A DNA stretch of 64,000 nt from Caulobacter vibrioides (GTDB lineage: Bacteria; Pseudomonadota; Alphaproteobacteria; Caulobacterales; Caulobacteraceae): positions 1 through 64,000 of the forward strand of contig LNIY01000056.1 in assembly GCA_001449105.1 (NCBI GenBank). The letters run 5' to 3'. The number at the start of each line of letters is the position of its first letter. The stretch's first letter is position 1. Positions 46,935 to 55,961 of this stretch are shown piece after piece. The notes under the pieces are model-generated. The model worked only from the letters and a program-made list of their open reading frames with translations, was not told the DNA's origin and did no database searches. Position numbers and translations under genes: made by a program.

Positions 46935-47656
46935 TCCTCTATCCCGCCATCGACCTGAAGGACGGCCAGTGCGTGCGCCTGCTGCACGGCGACATGGACA
47001 AGGCCACGGTCTTCAACAACAGCCCGGCCGACCAGGCCCAGCGGTTCGTCAAGGACGGCTTCTCGTGGCTGCACGTGGTCGACCTGAACGGCGCCATCGA
47101 GGGCAAGTCGGTCAACACCGCCGCCGTGCAGTCGATCCTGGAGTCGATCTCGATCCCTGTGCAGCTGGGCGGCGGCATCCGCACGCTCGAAGGCATCGAG
47201 GCCTGGATCGAGGCTGGCGTGTCGCGCGTCATCCTCGGCACCGTCGCCGTCCACGACCCGGAACTGGTCCGCAAGGCCGCCCGCCTGTGGCCCGAGCAGA
47301 TCGCCGTGGCCGTCGACGTGCGTGACGGCAAGGTCGCCATCGACGGCTGGACCGGCCTGTCCGACATCGACGCCATCACGCTTGGCAAGCGCTTCGAGGA
47401 CGTGGGCGTGGCCGCCCTGATCGTCACCGACATCAGCCGCGACGGCGCCCTGACCGGCGTCAACGTCGAGGGCGTGGGCGAGCTGGCCGACGCCGTCTCG
47501 ATCCCCGTCATCGCCTCGGGCGGCGTCGCCGCCGTCGCCGACATCGAGCGTCTCAAGGCCCGCAAGGGCGTCGAGATCGCCGGCGCCATCCTGGGCCGCT
47601 CGCTCTACGCCGGCACCATCAAGCCGGCCGAAGCCCTGGTCGCGGCGGCCGCCTGA
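46931..47656 (+). CDS. hisA: ProFAR isomerase HisA
   Basis: TIM-barrel isomerase converting ProFAR to PRFAR. It starts [17 protein letters not shown] with the catalytic aspartate, and has QLGGGIRT near residue 79 and the second catalytic aspartate in [14 protein letters not shown]. 241 aa. Start overlaps the hisH stop; stop overlaps the hisF ATG (TGATG). Confidence 0.97.
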   Translation: MILYPAIDLKDGQCVRLLHGDMDKATVFNNSPADQAQRFVKDGFSWLHVVDLNGAIEGKSVNTAAVQSILESISIPVQLGGGIRTLEGIEAWIEAGVSRVILGTVAVHDPELVRKAARLWPEQIAVAVDVRDGKVAIDGWTGLSDIDAITLGKRFEDVGVAALIVTDISRDGALTGVNVEGVGELADAVSIPVIASGGVAAVADIERLKARKGVEIAGAILGRSLYAGTIKPAEALVAAAA

Positions 47657-48438
47657 TGCTGAAGACCCGGATCATCCCTTGCCTCGACGTCAAGGACGGC
47701 CGGGTCGTCAAGGGCGTCAACTTCGTCGACCTGCGCGACGCCGGTGATCCGGTCGAACAGGCCGCCGCCTACGACGCGGCCGGCGCCGACGAGCTGATGT
47801 TCCTCGACATCACCGCCTCCAGCGAGGGCCGCGGCCTGATCCTGGACGTGATCTCGCGCACCGCCGAGGTCTGCTTCATGCCCGTTTCGGTGGGCGGCGG
47901 CGTGCGCCAGGTGGCCGACATGCGCCGCCTGCTGCTGGCCGGCGCCGACAAGGTCTCGACCAACACCGCCGCCGTCGAGAACCCCGACCTGATCGCCGCC
48001 GGCGCCGACGCCTTCGGGGCCCAGTGCGTGGTGGTGGCCATCGACGCCAAGGCCCGTCCCGACGGTTCGGGCTGGAACGTCTGGACCTACGGCGGCCGCA
48101 AGGACACCGGCCTCGACGTCGTCGACTGGGCCGCCAAGGTGGTCGAGCGCGGCGCGGGCGAGATCCTGCTGACCTCGATGGACCGCGACGGCGCCAAGAT
48201 CGGCTACGATATCCCCCTCCTCCAGGCCGTGACGGGCGCGGTCAACGTGCCGGTGATCGCCTCGGGCGGCGCCGGCAAGACCGAACACCTGGTGGAAGCC
48301 GCCCGCGACGGCCATGCCGCCGCCGTGCTGGCCGCCTCGATCTTCCACTTCGGCGAGATCTCGATCGGACAGGCCAAGGCCGCCATGGCCGCCGCTGGCG
48401 TGCCGGTGCGCCTGGATCCGGCGAGAACCGCCGCATGA
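47656..48438 (+). CDS. hisF: Imidazole glycerol phosphate synthase, cyclase subunit HisF
   Basis: TIM-barrel cyclase that joins ammonia from HisH to PRFAR, yielding IGP and AICAR. It starts [21 protein letters not shown] with the conserved aspartate D11, and has VSVGGGVR and [14 protein letters not shown] with the second catalytic aspartate. 260 aa. Both ends overlap neighbouring his genes. Confidence 0.97.
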   Translation: MLKTRIIPCLDVKDGRVVKGVNFVDLRDAGDPVEQAAAYDAAGADELMFLDITASSEGRGLILDVISRTAEVCFMPVSVGGGVRQVADMRRLLLAGADKVSTNTAAVENPDLIAAGADAFGAQCVVVAIDAKARPDGSGWNVWTYGGRKDTGLDVVDWAAKVVERGAGEILLTSMDRDGAKIGYDIPLLQAVTGAVNVPVIASGGAGKTEHLVEAARDGHAAAVLAASIFHFGEISIGQAKAAMAAAGVPVRLDPARTAA

Positions 48439-48758
48439 GCCGCCTGTTCGAGGTCCTGGAGCGCCTGGCCGCCACGGTCGAGAGCCGCAAGGGCGGCGAT
48501 CCGACCGCGTCCTACACCGCCAAGCTGCTGAACGATCCGGCCCTGGCGGCCAAGAAGCTGGGCGAGGAAGCCGTCGAGACGGTCATCGCCGCTGTCGCCC
48601 AGGGGCCCGAAGCGCTGGCCTCGGAAAGCGCCGACCTGCTCTACCACTGGCTGGCCCTGATGGCCGCCTCGGGCGTGTCTTTGGACGCCGTCGCCGAGAA
48701 GCTGGAAGCCCGCGAGGGAACCTCGGGACACGCCGAGAAGGCGTCTCGGCCGAAGTAG
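48435..48758 (+). CDS. hisE: Phosphoribosyl-ATP pyrophosphatase HisE
   Basis: Second step of histidine synthesis: hydrolyses PR-ATP to PR-AMP. All-alpha MazG-like fold with the metal-binding [10 protein letters not shown] and [13 protein letters not shown] motifs. 107 aa, stand-alone rather than fused to HisI. ATG overlaps the hisF stop by four bases. Last gene of the his unit; a repeat follows. Confidence 0.95.
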   Translation: MSRLFEVLERLAATVESRKGGDPTASYTAKLLNDPALAAKKLGEEAVETVIAAVAQGPEALASESADLLYHWLALMAASGVSLDAVAEKLEAREGTSGHAEKASRPK

Positions 48759-48769
48759 AGGTGCGTTTC

Positions 48770-48859
48770 CTCGTCCTTCGACAAGCTCAGGATGGGGAAA
48801 ATTCCAGCACCGAGGATCAGTAGAAATCCTCACCCTGAGCCTGTCGAAGGGCGAGGATT
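48770..48859. repeat. CTTCGACAAGCTCAG-type inverted repeat, family D
   Basis: TCGTCCTTCGACAAGCTCAGGATG and its inverse CACCCTGAGCCTGTCGAAGGGCGAGGA face each other across about 40 bases. This module is widespread in alphaproteobacterial intergenic DNA. It lies between the convergent hisE and smr genes and could end both transcripts. Confidence 0.8.
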
Positions 48860-48871
48860 TCGCTTGGCCCC

Positions 48872-49447
48872 CTACCCCTTCCGTTTCAGCGCCACGTAGA
48901 GCGCCCCCTCGCCGCCGTGGCGCTGGTCGGCGGTCGACACCCCGGCGATCATCTCGCGCAGGGCCGGATCGGCCAGCCATTCGGGCGTGCGCTGGCGCAG
49001 GACGCCGTGGCCCACCTTGCCCTTGCCGGTGATCACCAGCACGGCCCGATGGCCGTCGTCGAAGGCTCGGCGGATGAACCGTTCCAGCGTGGCGCGGGCC
49101 TGGTCCTGGTCGAGGCCGTGCATGTCCAGCCGCGCCCCGATCGGGTCGTGGGCCTTGGCGATGCGGCGATGGCGGTTGGGCTCGATGCGGTCCGGCGGCG
49201 GCTTGGGCGCGGGCTTGGGCTTCAGCGCCTTGATCTCGGCGGGATCGATGCGCAGCGGCGCCACCGAGGCCAGGTGCGTGGGCGGCTCGACGTCGGCGGC
49301 GTGGGCCAACAGGTCGGCCTTGCCGGTGCGGATGCGGGCCTTGTCGCGCATCTTCAGCGCCTTTTCGGGCGCGCGGCCCGTCACCGTCGAGGCCACCAGC
49401 CGCCAGAGGCGCTGGCCATCGTCTTCCGGCGGCCGCCGCTTGCTCAT
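48872..49447 (-). CDS. Smr-domain protein
   Basis: A 191-residue protein with a C-terminal Smr domain (LDMHGLDQDQARATLERFI with the LDxHG motif near 108, VLVITGKGKVGHGVLRQ with the TGKG motif near 139) behind a basic, Pro/Lys-rich N-terminal half. Smr domains nick or bind nucleic acids; recent work links some to cutting mRNA at collided ribosomes. It starts 16 bases after mltA on the same strand, so the two are co-transcribed. Confidence 0.9.
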   Translation of the reverse strand: MSKRRPPEDDGQRLWRLVASTVTGRAPEKALKMRDKARIRTGKADLLAHAADVEPPTHLASVAPLRIDPAEIKALKPKPAPKPPPDRIEPNRHRRIAKAHDPIGARLDMHGLDQDQARATLERFIRRAFDDGHRAVLVITGKGKVGHGVLRQRTPEWLADPALREMIAGVSTADQRHGGEGALYVALKRKG

Positions 49448-49463
49448 CGCCAGGCCCCGGGGA

Positions 49464-50621
49464 CTACGGTTGAGGCTGGGGGACCAGCCGCCACAGGCGC
49501 AGGTCGTGGCGTACGCGGCCGGCTTCGGTTCCGGCCGCCTGGCCGGTGCCGATATAGAGGTCGGCGCGCACCTGGCCCTTGATCGCCCCGCCGGTGTCGA
49601 GCGACACGACGGCGCGACGATAGGTCGGGAAGGCGCCGGCCAGCTTCGGCGCGCTGGCGTCGATCCAGTATAGCCCGCCCATGGCGTGCTGGCTGGGGTC
49701 GACGGCGATGGCGCGGCCGGCCGGCAGCGGCACGTTGGCCGCCCCCGTGGCCTGGCGGCCGTCGTCTGGCAGCGTCTGGAAGAACACGTAGCGCGGGTTC
49801 AGCTGCATGATCGCATCGGCCTTGGGGCCGCGATTGGCCGCCAGCCAGCTGCGGATCGCCTCGCCCGAGGTGTTGCCGTCGCTCAGCAGGCCCTGGTCGC
49901 GCATGGCGGTGGCGATGCCGACGAAGGTCTTGCCGTTGTGGGCGGCGAAGGCGGCGCGCACGCGGCGGCCGTCGGGCAGGGTCAGCACGCCCGACCCCTG
50001 GATCTGCAGGAAGAACAGGTCCTCGGGCCGCATCCAGGCCAGCGGCCGGTCCAGCGGCGAGGCCTCGATGACGGCGCGGTCGTCATAGGGCACGAAGGTC
50101 CCGCCGGCCGCGCGGCCGACCACGGTCTTGCCCTTCAGGGTGGGATCGAAGGCGCCCAGGTCCAGCATGGCCAGGTCCGCCGGCCGGCCGCGCATCGGGG
50201 CGCTGAACTCGGCCGAGCGCGACATCCGCGCCTCGTACTCGGGGGCGAAATAGGCGGTCAGCAGGCCCTGGCCGGAGACGGCCTCGGGGCGGAAGTTGGC
50301 TTCCAGGAACTGGCGGGCGCGGGCGTCGTCGACGGGGCCCGCGGCCTTGGCCCGGCGGCAGACCTCGGCCGTGGCCGGATCCTTGGCGACGCCGCAGGTC
50401 TCGCGGAAGGCCTGCAGGGCGGCGGCGTGGTCTTCCTCGTTCCAGCCCTGCAGCGCCGAGAAGCCGGCCGGCGACGGCGTCGAAGGCGTGGTCGGCTGCG
50501 GAACGGGGGTGGTCGGCGGCGCGACCGGCGTGGTCGGGGCGACCGGAGGCGGCGGCGCGGTCGTCGTACAGGCGGCCAGCACCAGGGCGGCCGCCGCGAG
50601 CGTCAGGACGGAACGCAGCAT
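49464..50621 (-). CDS. mltA: Membrane-bound lytic murein transglycosylase MltA
   Basis: Outer-membrane lipoprotein that cleaves glycan strands of peptidoglycan. Signal and lipobox: MLRSVLTLAAAALVLAAC, lipidation cysteine near 18, followed by a Pro/Thr-rich spacer to about residue 55. The MltA core has FFLQIQGSG near 205 and the C-terminal 3D domain with the catalytic aspartate in DTGGAIKGQVRADLYIG. 385 aa. Its ATG overlaps the stop of the Tim44-like gene (TGATG). Confidence 0.94.
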   Translation of the reverse strand: MLRSVLTLAAAALVLAACTTTAPPPPVAPTTPVAPPTTPVPQPTTPSTPSPAGFSALQGWNEEDHAAALQAFRETCGVAKDPATAEVCRRAKAAGPVDDARARQFLEANFRPEAVSGQGLLTAYFAPEYEARMSRSAEFSAPMRGRPADLAMLDLGAFDPTLKGKTVVGRAAGGTFVPYDDRAVIEASPLDRPLAWMRPEDLFFLQIQGSGVLTLPDGRRVRAAFAAHNGKTFVGIATAMRDQGLLSDGNTSGEAIRSWLAANRGPKADAIMQLNPRYVFFQTLPDDGRQATGAANVPLPAGRAIAVDPSQHAMGGLYWIDASAPKLAGAFPTYRRAVVSLDTGGAIKGQVRADLYIGTGQAAGTEAGRVRHDLRLWRLVPQPQP

Positions 50622-51223
50622 CAAGCTTCGGCGACCGCGACGCGCACCAGGGTCCAGTTGGGGTCGCGGCTCTTGAGGTCGCGCTCGAAGGTCCACAGGT
50701 CGGCCGTGCGGCGATCGTCGACCGCCTCGCCGGCGGCGCTGGTCGAGCGCGTGCGCACTTCCGCCAGGATCCGCACCACGGCGCGGGCGGTGTCGCCCTG
50801 CACCTCGGCGCTGTCGAGATCCATGCGCGGCGGAGCCAGGATCTCGACGCTCTCGGTGCGCCCTTCGGCCTCGCGGGCGGCCATGGCGCCTTCGAAATTG
50901 GCCATCACGTCGGCGGCCAGCAGAGGCTTCAGCGCCTCGCGATCACCCTGGGCGAAGGCCTTGAGGATCATCTCGTAGGCGTAGCGGGCGCCCGACAGGA
51001 AGCGGGCGGGGTCGAAATCGGGCTGGCGGGCGCGCAGGGCGGCCAAGCCGGTGGCGTTAACCGGGATCGCCGCCTCGGCGCTGTCGGCCGGGCGGTTGGC
51101 GGCCGGGGCGGCCACGGGGGCGGGCGTGTCCTCGGGCTGACGCCCCACCCGGCGACCGAGAGTGGCGTAGAGCTGGTAGAGGACGACGGCGGCGAGCACC
51201 GCGAAGACGATCAGTTCAAGCAC
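50621..51223 (-). CDS. Tim44/TimA-like protein
   Basis: A 200-residue protein with one N-terminal membrane helix (LIVFAVLAAVVLYQLYATLG), a Pro/Ala linker, and a Tim44-like domain from about residue 70 (FLSGARYAYEMILKAFAQGDREALKPLLA, then DRRTADLWTFERDLKSRDPNW). It resembles the mitochondrial import motor subunit domain; bacterial copies are implicated in membrane-protein assembly. First gene of a Tim44-mltA-smr operon, divergent from secB, which strengthens the export link. Confidence 0.9.
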   Translation of the reverse strand: MLELIVFAVLAAVVLYQLYATLGRRVGRQPEDTPAPVAAPAANRPADSAEAAIPVNATGLAALRARQPDFDPARFLSGARYAYEMILKAFAQGDREALKPLLAADVMANFEGAMAAREAEGRTESVEILAPPRMDLDSAEVQGDTARAVVRILAEVRTRSTSAAGEAVDDRRTADLWTFERDLKSRDPNWTLVRVAVAEA

Positions 51224-51388
51224 GACAAGTTCCGCATCGGGGCCGTCGATTGAGACGACAGCCTTCCTATATAGGCCAAGCGACCGCCCGCGTCAGGCGC
51301 CTGACGTTGCACGGCGTTCTCCCGCATGTTAGCAGCGCCGCTCACGCCTAACGGCCGATATGCCGCGCCGAGTATGGAAAAACCCTTC

Positions 51389-51883
51389 ATGACCGATACC
51401 AACGGCGCTCCGCCCGCCGCCCAGGACGACAACGAAGCGGCCGCCGCCGGCATCCGCATCGTCGCCCAGTTCGTTCGCGACCTCTCGTTCGAAAACCCGC
51501 TGGCGCCGGACTCGCTCCGCGCCGCCGCCGATCAGCCCGCCATCGACATGGGCGTCGAGATGAACGCCCGCGGTCGTAACGACGGCCTGTTCGAAGTCGA
51601 CCTGAAGCTGTCGGCCCGCGCCACCCGCGGCGACCAGGCCGTGTTCCACGTCGAAGTCGTTTACGGCGGCCTGTTCCACATCGCCGGCGTGCCGGAAGAA
51701 GCCCTCGAGCAGGTCCTGCTGATCGAGTGCCCGCGCTTCCTGTTCCCGTTCGCCCGTCGTCTGATCGCCGACGTCACCAGCGAAGGCGGCTTCCCGCCCT
51801 TCCTGATCGACCCGATCGACTTCGCCGGCGTCTACGCCGCGCGCAAGGCCCAGGCCGAAGGCGCTCCGGTCGGCAACGCCTGA
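51389..51883 (+). CDS. secB: Protein-export chaperone SecB
   Basis: Tetrameric cytosolic chaperone that keeps preproteins unfolded and passes them to SecA. 164 aa with ATG 51389; an ATG five codons upstream is the alternative. Family segments are [64 protein letters not shown] and [13 protein letters not shown]. An acidic Ala-rich N terminus precedes the core. Followed by a strong terminator. Confidence 0.97.
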   Translation: MTDTNGAPPAAQDDNEAAAAGIRIVAQFVRDLSFENPLAPDSLRAAADQPAIDMGVEMNARGRNDGLFEVDLKLSARATRGDQAVFHVEVVYGGLFHIAGVPEEALEQVLLIECPRFLFPFARRLIADVTSEGGFPPFLIDPIDFAGVYAARKAQAEGAPVGNA

Positions 51884-51911
51884 TCCCAGGCTGATCCGCC
51901 CGAAAACGAAG

Positions 51912-51942
51912 AAGGCCCGGAGCAGCGATGCTCCGGGCCTTT
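51912..51942 (+). terminator. Intrinsic terminator of secB
   Basis: Thirteen-base stem AAGGCCCGGAGCA / TGCTCCGGGCCTT with a four-base loop, running into TTCTTTTTG. One of the strongest terminators in the window. Confidence 0.95.
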
Positions 51943-51963
51943 CTTTTTGTCCGTCTTCAAACT

Positions 51964-52003
51964 CGTCATCCCGGATAAGTCCTGCAGGCTTTCCGGGATG
52001 ACG
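51964..52003. repeat. GTCATCCCGG-type inverted repeat, family F copy 2
   Basis: Perfect 12-bp arms CGTCATCCCGGA (51964-51975) and TCCGGGATGACG (51992-52003). It lies between secB and the convergent response regulator gene and shares its outer arms with the repeat at 40889. Confidence 0.85.
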
Positions 52004-52025
52004 GGGTTTAGGTGTTCGGGACCAC

Positions 52026-52712
52026 CTACGGCTGCAACCGATAGCCGCCCGCCTCGGTGATCAGGATCCGCGCCGTGGCCGGATCGGGCTCGATCTTCTG
52101 GCGCAGGCGGTAGACGTGGGTCTCCAGCGTGTGGGTGGTCACCCCGGCGTTGTAGCCCCAGACCTCGGTCAGCAGCTCCTCGCGCGACACCGGCTTGGAG
52201 CCGGCGCGGTAGAGGTACTTGAGGATGTTGGTTTCCTTCTCGGTCAGCCGCACCTTCTTCTGCTTGTCGTCGACGAGCAGCTTGGCCGATGGGCGGAATT
52301 CGTAGGGACCGATGCGGAACAGCGCGTCTTCGGACGCCTCGTAGCTGCGCAGCTGGGCGCGGATGCGGGCCAGCAGCACGCCGAAGCGGAAGGGCTTGGT
52401 GACGTAGTCGTTGGCGCCCGATTCCAGGCCCAGGATCGTGTCGCTGTCGCTGGCGGCGGCCGTGAGCATGATCACCGGCGCGGTGACGCCGTTCTTGCGC
52501 ATCAGCCGGCAGGCCTCGCGGCCGTCCATGTCGGGCAGGTCGACGTCGAGCAGGATCAGGTCCGGCTTGATCTCGCGGGCCTGTCGCACGCCTTCGCCCG
52601 CGGTCGGGCACTCGGCCACGGCGAATTCCTCGTGCAGCGCCAGCTGTTCGGCCAAGGCGCCGCGCAGGTCGTCGTCGTCGTCGATGAGAAGCAGGGTCTT
52701 GCGTTGCGCCAT
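52026..52712 (-). CDS. cenR: OmpR-family response regulator, probably CenR
   Basis: A 228-residue two-component regulator. The receiver domain has LLLIDDDDDLR near residue 7, phosphoacceptor D56 (LILLDVDLPDMDG) and the K of TKPFRFG near 106. The C-terminal OmpR winged helix carries LTEKETNILKYL and THTLETHVYRLRQKIE. Between secB and leuS this matches my memory of CC_3743 (CenR), the essential cell-envelope regulator of C. crescentus; that identity rests on context and recall. No sensor kinase is adjacent. ATG 52712 or 52724 are both possible. Confidence 0.85.
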   Translation of the reverse strand: MAQRKTLLLIDDDDDLRGALAEQLALHEEFAVAECPTAGEGVRQAREIKPDLILLDVDLPDMDGREACRLMRKNGVTAPVIMLTAAASDSDTILGLESGANDYVTKPFRFGVLLARIRAQLRSYEASEDALFRIGPYEFRPSAKLLVDDKQKKVRLTEKETNILKYLYRAGSKPVSREELLTEVWGYNAGVTTHTLETHVYRLRQKIEPDPATARILITEAGGYRLQP

Positions 52713-52779
52713 AAGCCGGAACATGACCGCTGCGAGGCTCGGCGCCAAGGGGCGCGGGCTTGCGGGAGCGGGGTTTGCG

Positions 52780-53301
52780 ATGATCTTCCAGGCGCGTTCG
52801 GCCCAAAACGGCGCAACCATCGACCTCGGCGACGGCCGGATCGTGCGCTGCGCGCTGGGCAAGGCGGGCGTGATCGCCGCCGCCGACAAGCGCGAAGGCG
52901 ACAACAGAAGCCCCCTGGGCGCCTGGGCGATCCGCCAGGTGCTCTACCGTCCAGACGTCTATCCCGACGGCCCGGAGACCAGCCTGCCCACCGCCCCCAT
53001 CGCCCCCGACGACGGCTGGTGCGACGCCCCGGGCGATGCGAACTACAATCGCCCGGTCAAGTTGCCCTATCCCGCCAGCGCCGAGCGGATGTGGCGCGAC
53101 GACGGCGTCTACGACCTGGTGGGGATTCTCGCGCACAACGACGATCCGCCGGTTCCCGGCATGGGCTCGGCGATCTTCCTGCACCTGGCGCGGGACGGCT
53201 ATCCCGGCACCGAGGGCTGCGTGGCCCTGGCGCGAGCGGATATCGAGGCGCTGCTGGCCAAGGCCGCGCCGGGGGATGCGATCGGGATTACGGAGGGGTA
53301 G
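52780..53301 (+). CDS. L,D-transpeptidase (YkuD) family protein
   Basis: A 173-residue YkuD-fold protein that would make 3-3 peptidoglycan crosslinks or attach proteins. Catalytic elements are His119 (LAHNDDP), the HLARDGYPGTEGCVAL stretch with Cys147 and the preceding conserved Gly-Thr. No signal peptide is evident from ATG 52780, so the export route is unclear. It is divergent from the response regulator, which could control it as part of envelope homeostasis; that is inference. Confidence 0.85.
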   Translation: MIFQARSAQNGATIDLGDGRIVRCALGKAGVIAAADKREGDNRSPLGAWAIRQVLYRPDVYPDGPETSLPTAPIAPDDGWCDAPGDANYNRPVKLPYPASAERMWRDDGVYDLVGILAHNDDPPVPGMGSAIFLHLARDGYPGTEGCVALARADIEALLAKAAPGDAIGITEG

Positions 53302-53304
53302 CAA

Positions 53305-53416
53305 GGCCCCCTCCGGCCCTCCGGGCCACCTCCCCCGGAGGGGGAGGATCGTGCAGCGCCGAGCCATCAAGATGCTCCCCCTCTGGGGGAGCTGTCGCGG
53401 AGCGACTGAGGGGGGT
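53305..53416. repeat. Palindromic intergenic repeat, family A copy 3
   Basis: Two facing units: CCCCCTCCGGCCCTCCGGGCC with CTCCCCCGGAGGGGGAG, then CTCCCCCTCTGGGGGAG with GTCGCGGAGCGAC and a GAGGGGGGTC end. It separates the convergent transpeptidase and yggS genes. Confidence 0.8.
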
Positions 53417-54060
53417 CAGCGCGCCCCGAACAGCGCCGAGCCCACCCGCACCGAGGTGGCCCCACACGCGATCGCCGTCTCGAAGTCGTCGCTCATGCCC
53501 ATCGACAGTTTCGCCAGCCCGTTGCGGACGGCGATGTCGGCCAGCAGGCGAAAGTGCGGCGCCGGATCCTCGTCGGCGGGCGGGATGCACATCAGGCCCT
53601 CGACGCTCAGGCCGTAGACCTCCCGGCACGCCGCCAAGAAGGCGTCGGCCTCGCCGGGCGTCACGCCGGCCTTCTGCGGCTCCTCGCCCGTATTGACCTG
53701 GACGTAGAGGCGCGGGGCCTTGCCTTGGGCCTGGACCTCGTCGGCCAGCACCCGGGCCAGCTTCTCGCGGTCCAGGGTCTCGATCACGTCGAAGAAGGCC
53801 ACCGCGTCGCGGGCCTTGTTGGTCTGCAACGGGCCGATCAGCCGCAGCTCGATCCGGTCGCGCAGCTCGATCCAGCGCTCCTTGGCCTCCTGCACGCGGT
53901 TCTCGCCGAAAACCCGCTGGCCTGCGTCGAACACAGGGGCGATATGCTCCCAGGGCTGCAGCTTCGACACCGCCACCAGCTGGACGGCGTCGGCCGTGCG
54001 GCCGGCGGCCAGGGTCGCGGCTGCGATGCGGGAACGGATGGAGGTCAGGGCTTCGGACAT
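53416..54060 (-). CDS. yggS: Pyridoxal phosphate homeostasis protein YggS (PLPBP)
   Basis: A 214-residue PLP-binding protein of the YggS/PROSC family that buffers free PLP and has no known enzyme activity. The PLP-binding lysine is in LVAVSKLQPW near residue 33; family segments GENRVQEAKER, HFRLLADIA and LSMGMSDDFETAI with the phosphate-binding end TSVRVGSALFG are present. Its ATG overlaps, on the other strand, the ATG of a divergent ThiE-like gene. Confidence 0.95.
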   Translation of the reverse strand: MSEALTSIRSRIAAATLAAGRTADAVQLVAVSKLQPWEHIAPVFDAGQRVFGENRVQEAKERWIELRDRIELRLIGPLQTNKARDAVAFFDVIETLDREKLARVLADEVQAQGKAPRLYVQVNTGEEPQKAGVTPGEADAFLAACREVYGLSVEGLMCIPPADEDPAPHFRLLADIAVRNGLAKLSMGMSDDFETAIACGATSVRVGSALFGAR

Positions 54061-54685
54061 GGCGGACCAGGAAACGGACAGTCTGGAGGCCCTCTCTAGA
54101 ACGGCCGAGCGGCTTCGCCCATGGGCCTTTGCCGGCGATCCCCTGCCGCGCCTGCTGTTTTTCACCGATCCTTCGCGGGTTCCGGACCCCGAGGCCGTCG
54201 CCGAGCGCCTGCCCGCGGGCGCGGGGATCGTCTACCGGCCCTTCGACGCCGCCGACGCGGTCGAGCGCGGCCTGCGCCTGGCGAGGATCGCTCGTCGCCG
54301 CGGCCTGCTGCTGCTGGCCGGGGCCGACCCGGCGCTGGCAGAGGCGATCGGCGCGGGCGGCGTCCACCTGCCCCAGCGCCTGGTGGAGCGCGCTCGACAG
54401 ATCCGCCTCGCCCACCCCTCGTGGCGGATCACGGCGGCGGCGCACGACGCCGAGGCCGTGCGCGCGGCGCAGCTGGCTGGCGTCGAGGCGGTGGTGGTCT
54501 CGCCGGTCTTCGCCAGCAACAGCCCGTCGGCCGGCGCGCCGCTAGGCGTGGCGGGCCTGGCCAGGATCGCGGCGGGCGCGGCCCTGCCGGTCTACGCCCT
54601 GGGCGGCGTCAACGCCAGGACCGCCGACGCGCTGGTCGGCGCGGGCGTCTACGGTCTGGCGGGGATCGAGGGGTTCGGGGCCTGA
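54059..54685 (+). CDS. Thiamine phosphate synthase/TenI-like protein
   Basis: A 208-residue TIM-barrel of the ThiE/TenI group. Recognisable are the late AGVEAVVVSPVFASNSPSAG, the GLAGIEGF end and the phosphate-binding LPVYALGGV. The usual LYLIT start and the diphosphate-binding QLR/K segment of true ThiE are not clear, so it may be a TenI-type or diverged paralogue rather than a working synthase. It starts divergently from yggS with overlapping start codons, and AGGG stands upstream within the yggS coding region. Confidence 0.78.
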   Translation: MADQETDSLEALSRTAERLRPWAFAGDPLPRLLFFTDPSRVPDPEAVAERLPAGAGIVYRPFDAADAVERGLRLARIARRRGLLLLAGADPALAEAIGAGGVHLPQRLVERARQIRLAHPSWRITAAAHDAEAVRAAQLAGVEAVVVSPVFASNSPSAGAPLGVAGLARIAAGAALPVYALGGVNARTADALVGAGVYGLAGIEGFGA

Positions 54686-54695
54686 GCCCCGAAAA

Positions 54696-55118
54696 TCAGA
54701 ACTTGAACGCCGTTTCCAGCTTCACGCGCGGCGCGGGCTCGCGGGTCTCGTTCTTGCGGGCGGCGGCCACGGGGTTGTTCTCGCCCAGGGCCACGGCGCC
54801 GCCGACGCGGATCGACGGGGTGACCTTGTAGTAGGCACCGGCCTGGACGTCCTTCAGCTCCATCTCGCGGCCCACGGGCTGGTCGAGATCGAGCTTGAGG
54901 CCCCACTTGCCCTTGCGGGCGTCGAATTCCAGGGTCTTCTTGGGGTTCTGCGGGCTGAACGGCGCGCCTTGCGAGGCGGTGAAGTCGTTCTTGACGGTGA
55001 AGTCGGCGGTAGCCGGCGCGGTGCGGGTCTTGGTCTGGGCATGAGCCATCGAAGCCGATCCCGTGAGGATCAGCGCGGCGGCGCCCGCCAAGACGAAATG
55101 CGTCGCGACCTTCGTCAC
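54696..55118 (-). CDS. NtrZ-like periplasmic protein
   Basis: A 140-residue exported protein: signal peptide TKVATHFVLAGAAALILTGSASMAHAQ (read in two parts, cleavage after AHA) and a mature domain of alternating strands with GRE-MELKDVQAGAYYKV and VGGAVALGE. I recall NtrZ, a periplasmic regulator of the NtrY kinase in C. crescentus, with this pattern and at this location near leuS. GTG 55118 has AGGTG upstream. Convergent with the ThiE-like gene. Identity rests on recall and should be treated as probable. Confidence 0.75.
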   Translation of the reverse strand: MTKVATHFVLAGAAALILTGSASMAHAQTKTRTAPATADFTVKNDFTASQGAPFSPQNPKKTLEFDARKGKWGLKLDLDQPVGREMELKDVQAGAYYKVTPSIRVGGAVALGENNPVAAARKNETREPAPRVKLETAFKF

Positions 55119-55385
55119 TCGACACCTATTCCCCAAAATAACCCCTGCCCGCACCTCATATAGGTACGGACACCCTGAACGCCGAATAAAGGCCTTGGTA
55201 CAACGCGGTCAACAGGGCTTGGATCACGCTGATCGTCGCAGGTTACGATTCAAGCGGCGCCTGTGGCGGTCATGTCACGCGATTCCTGTTTTGACGCAGC
55301 GCGGCCATGCTATAGACGCGTTCCGGCTGCGGGGGCGCGCCTGAGGCTGCGCGCACGCGCCGGCAGATTTTTGGAGCGAGGTACT

Positions 55386-55898
55386 ATGGCGTTTGAGCGT
55401 GGGTCCATGTTGCGCGGCGTCGCCGCCGGCGTGCTGGCGCTGTCGGTTCTCGGCGTGGGCGCGTGCAGCAGCAACAAGCCGCCCAAGACCTTCACCAGCC
55501 AGAGCGAAGAACCCGGTTTCCGGCCCTTCGGCCTGTTCAAGAAGGCTCCGAAGGCCGCCGCGAGCGAAGGCTCGATCGGCGTCAACGGCTTCCTGTGGCG
55601 CGCGTCGCTGGACACGCTGGCCTTCATGCCGCTGGCTTCGGCCGACCCGTACGGCGGCGTGATCGTCACCGACTGGTACATCAATCCGGAAAAGCCGGAC
55701 GAGCGCTTCAAGGCCACCGTCTACATCCTGGACACGCGCCTGCGCGCCGACGGCCTGAACGTCACGATCTTCAAGCAGGCCAAGGACCCTTCGGGCGCCT
55801 GGGCCGACGTGGCCGCCTCCGAACAGACGGCGACCGACATCGAGAACGCCATCCTGACCCGCGCGCGTCAGCTTCGCCTCTCGAACATCCGGAACTGA
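55386..55898 (+). CDS. DUF3576 family lipoprotein
   Basis: A 170-residue lipoprotein with a signal ending LSVLGVGAC and the lipidation cysteine near residue 27, then a charged linker and the DUF3576 domain (GVNGFLWRASLDTLAFMPLASADPYGGVIVTDWYINP). Function unknown; family members are alphaproteobacterial, often adjacent to leuS-lptE, and an outer-membrane assembly role is suspected. GAGG precedes the ATG. A terminator hairpin follows. Confidence 0.88.
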   Translation: MAFERGSMLRGVAAGVLALSVLGVGACSSNKPPKTFTSQSEEPGFRPFGLFKKAPKAAASEGSIGVNGFLWRASLDTLAFMPLASADPYGGVIVTDWYINPEKPDERFKATVYILDTRLRADGLNVTIFKQAKDPSGAWADVAASEQTATDIENAILTRARQLRLSNIRN

Positions 55899-55929
55899 CG
55901 GACCCTCCAAAGTCCGAACGGATCCGCGC

Positions 55930-55961
55930 GGGAGCCCCTGGTCTGGCGACAAGGGGCTCCC
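55930..55961 (+). terminator. Terminator after the DUF3576 gene
   Basis: GGGAGCCCC (55930-55938) pairs with GGGGCTCCC (55953-55961) 31 bases after the stop codon; the following T content is modest. Confidence 0.7.

Noticed and set aside
48770..48859. Inverted repeat considered as an insertion-sequence end
   Set aside because: No transposase and no target duplication; the module is a common dispersed alphaproteobacterial intergenic repeat.
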